A program made the translations under genes and the position numbers. Below, piece after piece: positions 48,080 to 61,000 of a stretch of DNA of 64,000 bases. The DNA is from Eremophila alpestris peregrina (lineage: Eukaryota > Chordata > Aves > Passeriformes > Alaudidae): assembly GCA_009792885.1 (NCBI GenBank), contig WMCF01000025.1, positions 1,075,852 through 1,139,851 of the forward strand, in the 5' to 3' direction. The stretch's first letter is position 1, and each line of letters opens with the position of its first letter. The notes beneath the pieces were generated by a model that saw only the letters and a list, made by a program, of their open reading frames with translations, was not told where the DNA came from and did no database searches.

Positions 48080-51000
48080 CACCATGGTTTTTTTCTTAAA
48101 CACTCTTCCTTCCCCCCCCAAGATATTGATAGCAGAACCAATCGTTTCAAACTCAGGTGGGCAATTTCAGATTCCATCTAACTTGCCTTAAGATTCTGCA
48201 GAGCTTTAGGCTCACTCTCATAGATAGGTAAGGCTTAAGAATATTCTGTTTTTCTTATGTCCCTTGTAAGACCTCTTTCCTAACAAAGTGAAGAGAATTA
48301 CTGAGAGCAGTAATGCCTCAGAGGTCATATAGCCATTCTTAATGTTGAATGCAAACTGGTGGATTGGTATCCGTGAATTAATTAGAGCAAAAATTGCTTC
48401 AGTCACCCGTGGTATTCCTCACACTTCTCGAGGTGACTCTGCTTGAGGCAGGAGTGTTTGATCATCCTCTGAACTGCAAGTTCTTAGCAAATGGTACCAA
48501 ACTAAACTTTTGGAAAACTATCCTGTTACAGCTACAAGTTTGCCAGAGTACTGTAAGAAAGTGTCCCTGACTTGAAAGAGGTGAAATTGGTTGAGCACTG
48601 TGTTTGAAGTTGCTGTAACATTACATAGTGTGATGACTTGAAGACCTTTTCTGCCCGGTTATAATTCCACAGCTTTACAATTGCAATAACTTTTATAATA
48701 ATATATTTTTACTCAGTGCTTGTAGGCAATGAGAATCTAAGCCTGTAAAGCTGTGGCTAAGCATTCCAGAGTCAATAATTATTGGTTTTCCATATGTTGG
48801 GTGATTGCTCTTTTCACTCATCTATCTCATCACTGGAAATGAGGGTTTGGAGAGAGAGGAGCAGGTTAGTTAACATACACATCCATCTTAGGGGGCATTC
48901 AAACAAATTCATGGCATTGAGGGGAGAGAGAACAGGCTAGCTTCATCTAAGGAGAGACAGACTCAAAATGTGTAAAGCTCAAAATCAAAGAGCCTTGAAG
49001 TAGTGGAAAACTTGCTGTACTTCAAAAGGTTTGATTGAAATTCGGACACTCATGAAAAAGAACTTCTACCATCTAAATACCTGCAGCTTGTGCATAAAAG
49101 TAAAATGTAAGCAGATAAATTTCTTGGAAATATTTTACACCTTTAAGGTGCTTTGACAGTTAAGCCATCTTAGGAGCTGAAGATTTTAAAAGCTCTGATT
49201 CTCAGTGTTAATGGTACACTTTTGTTAGGTGTGTGCTGTGTGTTTTCTTCCAGCAGAAGAAAAGGCCTGTGTGCTGTGAACCTCTGTGACACCTTGTGAG
49301 TTTAGCTATTAGTACATCTTTAAAGTAAACAGTTTATATATGACCAAAAAACCCAGTGATTTCCAGGCCTACCCACTTTTCCAGTGGATAGTGAGGACTG
49401 ACCTGTGGCTTGGGATGAGATGAAGTGAGGGGTCTGTTGGGTGGTTGGGCTTTTTAGGAAAGATAATTGGCAGGTGGTCTTACTGCCTTTACAATAAGTT
49501 CATCTGGCCCCTTAGCTCAGTGAGAAAAAGGCAGCTCACTGGTACAAAACAAATTATGCTGGTGGGCTACTGAGGAGGCATTCAGACAAGGGCTCTCTTG
49601 CCTGGAGCAGTGTCAGGTGGTTAAGAGACACCTGCAAGTGTGAATTGCCAGGGTGAGGAGCAGCAATCAAGCCAGACCTGGCCAGGCCTTCTGAATTCAG
49701 CAGTGTGTGGGACCCAAGACAAGTCCACTCCCCCAGGCTGGTGTGAAATACAGTCTGCACTCAGAAATGGAGTGAAATTTAGGGCTAGGATTACTCTGCA
49801 GCAGAGAGAGGTACAAATCACTGTTTTCATCTCCCCCTTTAGCCTACAACAAGCTGTTATACAGTGGTGGCTCAGCATCTTACTTCAACAACTTAAAATG
49901 AGGAAAGAATTTTTTCCTAATTTGGTTGTGCTTAATAGATTTTGGAAAGAGGATTATAGGATTAGAAACTAGGAGGCTCTGAATTGTAATTGTGCTCTGC
50001 CACTGACTTGCTGTATAATCTTGAAAAGGTAATTTTGCTTTTGTCTCAATTTTTCCATCTGTTAGACAGGAGTACTGAATCTGACACTTGTAAGTACCGT
50101 ATTTTAGTTGATGTCTGCAAACTGTTAGAGAAGTATTCTAAAAATAATCAGATTCAATAGTTTTCTGTAATTTGAATGACATGAGGAAGGTGACTATAGC
50201 TGGGGGTGATGTTTCTTTCAGGCTGGTTTACAGCAACTGCAAAATGAGCAGATGAAATAATGTCAGCCAGTAGCCTCGTGGCTAAGCGTTCACACCCTTC
50301 ATTACAGACCTTCTGAATGTTGTGCTACTTAAACGGCTGTTGGCAAAGGAGGGGGTACACAACAAATTATCCAGGTCAAAAATTTAGTCCTGGAATACTA
50401 AAAATACCAATCTATGTAAGGTCCTTAATTGTATGTGTTTTCTTTTTTATTTCTCCCCCTGGAGGCTGAAAGGGAGGGGAATGATAAGGAGAGCACAGCT
50501 AGAGTGTAAAATATTTTAGAGAAGAAAATAATAACACAGGAAGAAGAATCCATACACTGAAGACTGAAATAATACTCAGGCTCAAATTATATTTTCAGCT
50601 TTTGGCTTCCTACTGCTTACACGTCTAAGTTACCCCCTCCAGAAAATCTTCATTCTTTAAATCCCCACAGTGGAGTGGGAATGTGATACCTGATTTCTTC
50701 TGTGACTGTCCCCATTGTACAATTATAAAAATCATTTGCAGTTGTGATTGACTGAACTTGCTTAACTCCCAAGAACTGTTCTAGGGAATAAGATTGTCAG
50801 ATTCCTGATACTCAACAGGTAAAGATGTATTTAGGTCAACTGGAGGATAAATCTTAGAGCTCATGTATATTAATGACTGTCAGACTTTGTCTGGGGTTGT
50901 GTGTATGGGAATTAACATCTTGGTTGCTGAATTCAGGACAATAGCTGTTCAAAAATGACAGGGGAGGGAGAAGTCTTTAGGAATTACAGTACCGAGAAGC

Positions 51001-54000
51001 TGTGCCTGCTTGGATGGAGGCAGTACACCTTGAGGTTAGCTGACAGACAGGTGACTGTTCCAGATTCTGACACCACCACAGTCAGCTTCTTGCACTCAGT
51101 TAAAGTAAAAGCTATTTTTGAGTAATGTACACACCGTATTGTTCTTCCAATTATCCTATTATACCCATCCACAAAAGAAAAAAAAAAACAACAAATACAA
51201 GAAAGAGTGATATTTCAGAGCAGTTGCTAATGCCAAGTATTAACAACTGGAATTTTTTCTTTACTTGTAGAGATGAAGTAGGTAAAATTAAAAAATAAAA
51301 ATAGAAGTATAAAACAAAAATCTAAATATTCTTAAACAATGAAAAAGAAAGTGAGAAGCCAGTCTGCTTTCTCCTCTTAGTTTAACAGATACAACATGCT
51401 ACTGCAGGCACTGTTCAGCCCAAAGATCCTTCTGTGGTTTCAGTGAGCTCCATGAACCTGATACTAAAGCTGATTTCTGTTTATCTGCAGCATCACCATA
51501 TTGCAAAGTTCTGAATCAACAGGGGTGGGCACACTTGTATTACTGCTGAAAACTATCAAATTACTTTTAAAATGGAAAAGTAATGGGATAAAGTAATCCC
51601 ATTCAATTTAATAAAACTGATTTTACATTTAAATACATTCTTTTTATTACAGCTCACCAGATTATTAATTTGGAGCTTGAAACCTGATCCAGATAGTCCC
51701 AGAGGCTGAGAAGGGGCTGGATTCTTTCCAGCTACCTGGGACAGTTTCATGCCCTTACCTGTCCAGTCTCCTCTACTTTCCAGGGTTCTGTCTTCCTGTA
51801 GGAATAGGTGAGCTGCCCATGAAGCTGTTATTGAACTGTCACACTTTACAGCCCAGTTTATTTAGGTAAGTAGTGGTGTTTTACTTCTATACCTCTGGGA
51901 GATAAACTGCAGCAGTTTTGTTATTGCTCCGTATCTCACTCATAGTGGAGGCAGCAATCTTTATAAGAGCTTCATCACAGTGAAGACACTGAACTGATCT
52001 AAAAATGATGAAAGTTGGTACAGAGAAAATATTGGCACCCAAGATGAAGCTGTCACTTGCTGGAGTTATCCACCTGCCTGCAGGAATGAAAAATTCGCCA
52101 TTTCATCTAGAAGTTTGTGCATCAGTTTTCAAAATCTGTTGTCTGTAAATATGAATAAAGTATTGAAACCAAGTATTTTTCAAGAAGCCACCTGTGCTTA
52201 TGTGCCACATTATGCAAAAAGGAATAAAAAGTGAACTTTGTGAAGTCATTTGATCTAAAAATAGATTGATTCCATTTAGTGGTTGAAAGTAAGCAAAAGA
52301 ACAGGTAGGGAATAATGTAAGTCTCTCTGTTGTAAAGGATTAAATATTGGTAATGAACAGTGCCTAAATGAGAAAAACTCTGGGAGCAAGCAGTCCCAGA
52401 GTCTATACAGTTTTAAAAGGGACTCATATTAGGAGGGTAATATTTATAAAAGCCGTGACTGGGATATCTAAAATAGGTCACTTTCTTAAGATCTTCAGGC
52501 TTAAGATAAGAATGTCTGCATCTACATTGTGTGCCAAGTACTTTGGTTTTGCTTTGATTGCTCTTCTAGCTATTAAATAAGTTAGTTTTGTGTCATCTGG
52601 TCATTCATCCTGATCACCAATTGCATAGTCACAGAAAAAAGAACTTATTTGATGTATTTAAATGAATGAAAATACAGTAAATATTAAATGGTAACCTGGG
52701 ACTTGACCTGTAGGCTCAAGAATTCTGTTCTACCAGAGGTAGGACATGAAACCTAAAACACTGCTGCAGCCAGATACCACAGCTCTGCAGTTGGATAGAG
52801 GAGTAGTGGATAGATGAGCAGCCAGTCACATAGCTCTAATTATGGTACAGAATAGCATCACTTCACTGTTAAAAAGCTGAGCTTGCTTGCTTTAATTTGC
52901 TGTTACCAAATTTTGTTAGGCCTTTCGTTCTTAGATTCCTGTATTTTTCCTTCTAAAGGCAGTCATTCAATTTGAGTCACTCTTTTAATCTATTGTTAAA
53001 ATAATCAGATTAATTATCCTTCTCAGTGTAAAATGTTTTGTCTAACCTTTGAATATTTCTGTTCCCTGTACCCTCCTCTCATTTCTTTTTAAAAATATGG
53101 ACACAGGTAATGTAGGTAGAATCTACCTCAGTGATGCTGCTCACTGAGGTTAAAATGCTCCTGCATTTTTTTCTCCATAACTTTCTGCTTCCTTCATTTG
53201 AAGATCACATCATTGCTATGGATTTCTGTAAAGAATCTGTTTGCTGTCCGTTTTTTATGACCTGTAAAGAATTTACATTGCTTAATACTTCCTCTCTGCT
53301 TAACATAACCCTCTCTTCTGCAGGTGTAGCTGCAGTGTCTGATTTCTACATGTATGACTTTGCATTTGAAGGTAACAAAATGAAAATTGGTTCAGTATGT
53401 TAAACATCACAAATTTTACCCATTGCTCCATTATCATTATTACTGCTTTGCTGATTTTTTAAGCTGAACTTAAGAATGTTTGATCTATATAAAACCTGAA
53501 TCATTCATTTTAAAAAGTGAAATAGGGTAGCTATCATTGTCTTAATACCCCTGAAACCACAGTGAAAAACATTCAAATTTCATGGTTCCCATTTGCAGTT
53601 GTGTTTTGACATGTTACTCAAGCAGTTGTGAATTCATATATGTATACCAGGATGAATTTTTTTTTAGTTTTTAAAAATAAGGCATATCATGAGTCAGTTT
53701 GAACCACTTTGGTTTTGCTCCTGCATCTTGTTCACTTGATCATCTGCCCTGCATCCATGACAGAGTTTCCAGGATGCTTTCTTCTGACAAAACCCAGAAA
53801 CAGTTCAATGTCTAGACTAGCAAAGCTAGCTTAGCACTGTCTAAGACTAGTGTCATAGCCTTATATTCAGTATGGCTGGTTCCTTCAGCCCATCCCAGGT
53901 CTCCAGTACTACTCCAGCTGGCCTTGATGTCTTACATTACTTCACACCGTGGCCTTCTGCACACAGCATACATTCTCAGCATTATCCAACAAAAGCACAG

Positions 54001-57000
54001 ACGTAGAAGGCTGTGAGTCACCCATCTCATTGTATTGGGCACCTTGAAAAAATGCTAGTTTTTAAGGAAGTTAAGATTTATAATGTGTAATGTTCAGAGA
54101 ACGGACAGGAGGGAAAACAGGCAAGGAAAGACAAAAAGATTTTAATGGAAGATCCCTTCTGGTCAGTTTAAGGTGCATTCCTTAATATTGCTTGAAAAAG
54201 TGAAGAGCAAAACTAGGTTGATCTGAATTAAGGCTCACAGGGGGAAGTGGTGTAGCTAGATACCAAGTGTGAATCAGAAAACATCTCTGTGTGCTGTGAG
54301 CAGAAGGGCAGAGAGCTGTGATGGCAGGGCCACAAGGCAGAGGCCATTGGTGTTAAGGCCTTTGAAACATTCATCATTTAGGATCTCCTTAACCATTACA
54401 TAGCTGTATTCTCTCCAGGCATGGAAAGTGCTGCCTGAGAGGGGTATGTTCAGTCAGCTCTAGGACACTTTGTCCACAGAATGGTGATCAATGGAAAAAG
54501 TCATGAAGGCAATAGATAAACTCCAACTCCCTGTTATGCTGGCAACTACTTCATATTATTCAAATAAATACATTAAATTCTGCATTGAGCATTAAGTGTC
54601 TTTTGCTAAAACAACTCTTCAAACAGTCTGGAACTTCCCTGCTCTTCCTAATCTTCTAACTCCAGCTGTATATTTATTCACAACTTGTTTATACTTATGC
54701 CAGCATTATGTTTTCTGTTAAACAGCACTTCTGTTCCTGGAGCATTTACCTGCTTGATATTTATTTCTCAGTAGCTCCCATATCCTTTCTCCAATCTTTG
54801 TATTCCTAAGATGAACAAGTCCTTTTAGTCTTTTCTCATGAAGCAGACTTTCTGCTCCTCTCATCATCCTAATAATAGTTTTGTATAACATTTGAATTTG
54901 TGATATAAGCCTTGTAAGAAAGGTAATATATTTTATGAGATAACTGATATTGTTAGAAAAAAACAATAAAGCTTTTGAGTAGACAAGTCATCCTCACATA
55001 TGCGAAAGCTTACCAGATTTTTTTTCCAACTGTCTCAATTGTCTTTTAAAAGATACTGCCTCTGCCTACAAGCATTCCCTCTCATACAATCATGGACATG
55101 ATTGGCTACACCATACACCTTTTGAGTTAATCATTAATCTTTCCTGAAAAATTTTACATAATTCTGTCCTTGCAGATATTTTTGTATTTGCCAGCATGGC
55201 AGATGAATGTCTACCTCATGTTTCTCATACCCAACCCTACATATTTCAGGATTGCCTTTGAACAACTCACTGGCCTTCTGAGTGACACTAGGGAGTAAGA
55301 TGCCATGGATATGTCCTGCTCAGAGCACACCCCATTGGAGGTCGCCCCCAGAAGAGGGAATAAGGTGGGAGCTGGGATGTGTGAAATCTGTCCAGTGATT
55401 CATGCTTGTGCAAAACACTGATCTAAGGGCTTGGAGAGTCCCTCAAGGACACACCAGCTACATTTGTAATACCATTTTGAGAGAAGAGGATTTCCTTCCC
55501 AAAAATCTTATTCTCAGCTCCAAATAATAGATGATCCTGCCAAAATTATATAAAAATTAGATGTCTAATAAAGATGAATGGTATGCTTTGTAGGATATAA
55601 AGTGTATTCTTCTTAAAGAGCCTATTTTTAACAATTTCTTGAGAAATTTTGTGCAGGTTTGTATATGTGAAGATTTGACTGGACTCACCAATCTTCCTCT
55701 TTTTTTAATAAACCAGCATAAAGTAGAATTTATTTACATAATGCAATGATCCATGAAGGTTACCATAACATCAAGGGACCATATTAACCGCTTGAATGGA
55801 ATTCATTAGAAATTAACTACCACTTAAATTAATTTTCCCACATTCACAAGGCTGTAATGGTGGAAAAAGGAACCGTCCATCAGTGTGTACTGACAGGAGA
55901 GCTGTCACTGCTTTTATTTATAGGTGAATACATTAACCCATGAAGCAGCCTTTTCAGACAAAATCTTGAGCTTCTGTACAAATAAGCTGCTTCAGAAGAC
56001 TTTTAGTAAGTATCCCAGCCTCAGTAAAACAGGAATGTGTGCTTCTTAATGCTCTTGCCACTGGCTATATGTATTGCAGAAAAATTTGCTCCTAAAAATG
56101 CAAACTTCACATAGTATGTAATGTATTTTCAATGGATAATATTATTCAGTCGATCTAGTTATAGTAATATTGTATTGTCAGTACTGGTAAAATTATACAA
56201 ACAAAAGATCGTCCATTTAATGATACAAATAAAAGATCATCCATTTTGAAGTTTATTACCTGGTTTGAATTTTTTCCCTCTCTTACAATTTATTATTATG
56301 TACAGGTCTTCAAACTGTAGGATGAAAGCAAATGAGACTTTTTGCAGTATGCAAAATTATCCCACCTGGGATCTAGATATATTTTGGGCAAATTTACTGC
56401 ATTGTGGTAATCATTTGCATAAACTGTGGTGAGAAAGAGCTTTGTGTAACCTGTTAGATGACTATAGTTGTCACAAAAACAATACAGCATAAGAGGTAGC
56501 TGTCTTTTGTATATGTAAACATCATAGCTGAAATTATCTCAGAACAACCTCCTCTACAGTTTAATCCAAATAATTTTTTTCATGTTTAATTATAGTTCAG
56601 AGCTAAAAGCTAGCCCTTACCAATCAACAACATGTTGTATTTTAACAGTATAAGTTCAATAAGAAGGGATTGTTAACTTTTAAAAAACACTCCCTTATGT
56701 TTTAAAACAACTAAATAAAATAAGTTTTACATGATTCTCTGTTGGGTGCTGCATTATGTAATAAACGGAGATGACACCACATCAGATGAGCCTCTGTGCC
56801 AACAGTGATGCTCGCTGAAATGTTACAGTCCTGCTGCTATCCAGAGAGAGAAAATACAGAGGTTACAGTGAATCTCACAGCATTCTGAACACTTTCTCAG
56901 AAGCCCCTCCATTATTTCCTAGCAGTGTCAAAGGAAGTTCCAATGCAGTTTCTCATATGGGGAATTTGTAGGACAAGTGGCCTTTCCAGGTATTTCTGTG

Positions 57001-59555
57001 AATTTATTGCTGTGTTCAGACACTTGACAGGCATAGCAAACATATGAGCTTTTCCTGGGTTACCCACAAGTCCCTAAAAGGGAACTAAAGGCTGTCCTGG
57101 TGCTTCAGTGATAAAATTGCATGCTCTTACTTTTTATATTATCCCCTCTGAACAGATTCTTTCTAACAGCTTCTCAGAGGTATTGAGATGTTACATGCTT
57201 AGGGCTAAAATATAAACTCCGTAAGTGAAGAGACTATATTTTACAAGCTTAGCCCTCTGATAGTGTATGTAGTTTTCCAATTCTTTAAATATGGCTATAT
57301 TATGCTATTCAACTGTGCTGAATTAAAATCTCAGGGTCAGTATTACCAAAAGAGTCTATGGTTGCAGTTAGGGCAGTCTCACACTGTTGTCACATACCTT
57401 AACAAAAAAATTTGTTTGTGTTGACTTTTCTGTAGTTGCACTTTAACTTGCTAAACTGAAAACCTGGAAGGACTTCTACCAATGTCTTGGGCTGCTCTTT
57501 GCTTACAATATAGGTGAGTGATTCTCAGATGTTTCCACAGCAGCCTAAGGAGAGCTGGTAGCAGATTAGCCACTCTCCTTAAAAAGTAGCAACTGTCGCC
57601 AGCACAAATTATTATTTATTTATTGTTTAATGGATTTAGAGCATTTAAAATTCTTACAAACACTATTTTGTCTAATTCTTCCACGTTTTATGTGGCACTG
57701 TTTCTTAGTTTGTCTTATTTGTACACACTAATGTACACACATAATGGATAATGGGAATGAGTCAGACTAACTAGAAAATCATGCCATTTTACTTAGTTCT
57801 CATTGGGGACTACAGTTAGTTTGGTTAATTGATACAATATTGACCAAGTAATGACTCTCACTTCTGTCAACATTTTTACGTTTGTTAAATTCCCCTGCCT
57901 GATTCTGCTTTTCTGCTTTATTTCCTTTTAAAATTTAAACATCTTAAAAAAGGCTCTTCTCAATTAATGCATTTCATGATTGAGGAACACTGAAATTAAC
58001 TTTTAGCCAATTAAATTTTTACGAGTATTTGCTATTGTCGACAGTAGTAAAAACTTCTGTTTCAGCCACATCAATAATTAATTTAGAAGCACATGCCTGA
58101 AATACTTCCCCACATGCAAAGGAGTTGTTATTCTCCCACAGCTTCCCTCACAGTCATCCTGGTGACTCCCTTGGCACTAGTACGCCATTATTTTGTTGGC
58201 AGCATTTTGATTTCTGCATGGTTATGATTAACCTGTACAATGTGTTCCTCTTAATGCAAAGCTGTTTTCTTATCCTTCAATTCTACAAACTGGAAAAAGC
58301 ATATAGCCGCAGGCCACACAGAATAATACCAGTGTCAAGCTTTAAAAAACATATTTGTTTTGTGTCCTCCAAGGACAAATGATAGACATGTAAAAATGTT
58401 TTCTCTGTTTCTCTTTCATGGAATACTTACTTTAGAATTAACTTCTGTCACAGAAAACATAATTTGAAACATCTACTTTATTTCTAAGCATTTCTGCTAC
58501 TATAAAGAGGGAAAATAGTACATTGTGTATGACATGTGTGATTACAAGGTTATAGAAACTCTTTATGTTTCTCTAGTTGTTATGGTTTCCCCTTAAGAAA
58601 GCTTGTCACTGGAAACATAAGAGCATCCTTCCTTCAAAAGAGGCAAGTATATAGTATTATCAAGCTGTGTAATTAATGTAAGTTATAATTGCTTTACAAT
58701 ACTTTAAATTCCTGCCCCTCCAAAGCACTCAGTGTTCTTCATGCGATACAGTCATGCATCTGTTTTGAAATAGGTCAGAGAAGAAAAGGTATTTTTATGA
58801 TACATTCTGAAGTGTTCTGATGATTAGGTGTGCTGTAACCCATTTCTTCATAAACACATTCTGTCCTTAATTTTGCCCTCTTCAAGTTACAATCACTCCA
58901 GTGTCCTTTTATTCATAAAGATTGCTCTTTTACGTACTTTCTCTGTCTTACCTGTTTGTTAATTCTGTTTCTATGTGATATCAAGCATACTTCATTTCAT
59001 GCTTCATTGTCCAGGTTTTAGTTTCAGCTCCAGTATATTAAATGTTCCCACCCTTTTGCTCCATATTTTATAGCCAACAGTCCAGAAGCGTTAAAAGCCT
59101 TGCTTGAGCAAAGAGAAAGATGAGTCTACTTAATGTGGAATTCTCTTCCTTCAGAAACTTGATTGACCCCAAATCTTATGATTCCACAGTCAAGAAAAAT
59201 AAAACTCATTCAAGGCAAAAAGTAATGCAGCAACAAATTTCTGAAGTAAAAACCCTAGAAATTTTCTCTTTTCTCCCTATTTCCTTCCTGTTGAAATAAG
59301 AAAAGAACCTGTAAATTAATTTTTTTAAAAAAGCAGAAGGTTAGCGATATGATTTTTTCTGAAGTCTACATATTAGGTATTTTATGTCTGTAGTTTTGAT
59401 AACAGAATGTGTTACTTTATTAGATTGAAGACTACTTTTTCTTTACAATCCTTAATTTTCTGGTTCAGTTGTCATAGTGAACATGATCATAGAAAGAGAT
59501 TTCCAGGATTGAAGAATTTTCGATAATAAAAGTGAGGCAGGTTGGAAAGATCTCT
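48080..59555. other. Intergenic, no gene recognised
   Basis: AT-rich sequence beyond MRPL36 with short open frames only. Apart from a 28-bp tandem duplication at 56195, I recognise no repeat family, exon pair or RNA gene. Confidence 0.5.
56195..56249. repeat. 28-bp tandem duplication
   Basis: ATACAAACAAAAGATCGTCC at 56195 recurs as ATACAAATAAAAGATCATCC at 56223, with two differences, both transitions. Copy number is two. Confidence 0.9.
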
Positions 59556-61000
59556 TAGAATCACAGATGTGGTCAGGTTGGAAGTGACTACAGTGAGTCA
59601 TCTGGTCCAACCTCCCTGCTCCAACAGGGTCATCCTAAAGCACACAGCACAGGATTTTGTCCAGATGGTTCTTAGATATCTTCAGTAAGGGGGACTCCAC
59701 ACCCTCTCTTGCCAACCTGTTCCAGTGCTCAGTCACCCTCACAGTGAAGATGTTATTCCTCATACTGAGGTAAAACATCCTGTTGTTTCTGCCCATTTTA
59801 TTGCTTGACACCATCAAGAGACTGGCTCCTTCCTCTTGACATTCTCCCTTCAGATACTTCTAGACATCAGTGAGGTCCCCTCTCTGTTGTGTTGTCTCAA
59901 GGCTGAACAGGCCACATTCCCTGAGCCTTTCCTCATAAGAGAGATGCTGCAGTCCCTTAATCACCTTTGTTGCCCTTCTCTGGACCTGCTCCAGGAGCTC
60001 TGTGTTTCTCTTGTCCTGAGGAGCCCAGAACTGAACACAGCACTCCAGATGTGGCCTCACCAGGGCAGGATGAGTAGAGGGGCAGGATGACTTCATTTGA
60101 TGTGCTGAAAACACTCTTCCTAATTCATCCCAGGAAACCACTGGCCTCTTGGCCACCAGGATACACTGCTGGGTCATGGACAGCTTGTTGTCTGCCAGGA
60201 CCTCCAGGTCCTTCTCCACAGAGCTGTTTTCCAGCAGCTCAGTCCCCAGCCTGTACTGGTGCCTGAGGTTATTCCTCCCCAGGTGCAAGACTCTGCATTT
60301 GCCTGTGTTGAATTTCAGAAGGTTCCTCTCTGCCCATCTCTCCACCCTGTCGAGGTCCCTCTGAAGGGCTGCACACCCTCTGGGGTATCAGCCACTCCTC
60401 CCAGCTTTGTGCCAGAGAACTTGCTGAGGAGGCCTCTGCCCCTTCATCTGAGTCATTGATGAACAAATTAAAACACTGGGCCCAGTATTGAACCTTGGGG
60501 GACACTGCTACTGACAGGCCTCCAACTGGACCCTTTGCCACTGATTACCACTCTTTGTGATGTGCCATTCAGGCAGTTCTCAGTCCATCTTGCTGTCCAT
60601 TCATCCACTCCACACCTCCTGTGTCTGCCTATGAGGAGGTTGGGAGAGACAATGTTGACAGCTTTGCTGAGGTTGAGGTAAACCATAACCACTGCTCTTT
60701 CATCCATTCAGAAAGTTGTTTCATCACAGAAGTAAACCAGGTTGATCAAGCATGTTTTACTTTTAGAGAATGCATGCTGACTACTCCTGATCACCTTCTT
60801 GTCAGCTGAGAGAGACTGTTTAGAATGAGGCATCCCATCATCTTTCTAGGGACTGAGGTTAGGCTGACAGGCTCGTAGCTCCCTGGGTCCAGCTTCTTGC
60901 TGCTTTTGAAAACTGGGGTGACACTTGAATTCTTCCAGTCCTCAGGCACATCCTCTGATTATCATGACCTTTTCAAAGATTATTGTGAGCAGCCTCTTTA
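59556..61000 (-). mobile_element. CR1: Old CR1 LINE with inactivated reverse transcriptase
   Basis: The 3' end at left starts TAGAATCACAGATGTGGTCA. The sequence then follows the CR1 3' UTR (CTGGTCCAACCTCCCTGCTC; CCAACCTGTTCCAGTGCTC) and the reverse transcriptase in reverse. Coding remnants are on minus: VYLNLSKAV and SSVPQGSILGPVF (60707-60468), then WAERNLLKFNTGKCRVLHLG through RLRECGLFSLE (60345-59860). Motif C near 60400-60422 has lost both catalytic aspartates through a small deletion. It differs in 3' UTR from the CR1 at 15.3 kb, so it belongs to another subfamily. It is 5'-truncated near 61000, a boundary that is approximate. Confidence 0.9.
59860..60345 (-). pseudogene. CR1 reverse transcriptase C-terminal fragment
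   Basis: A 161-codon open remnant covering the thumb and C-terminal part of CR1 ORF2 (RVLHLGRNN; ALVRPHLECCVQFWAPQ; RLRECGLFSLE). It lacks motifs A to C in the same frame, so it is a non-functional fragment of the surrounding element. Confidence 0.85.

Noticed and set aside
53331..53379. 49-nt segment between a CTGCAG acceptor and a GAAG|GTAACA donor on the plus strand
   Set aside because: Too short and isolated. Splice-like dinucleotides around an open frame this size are expected by chance.
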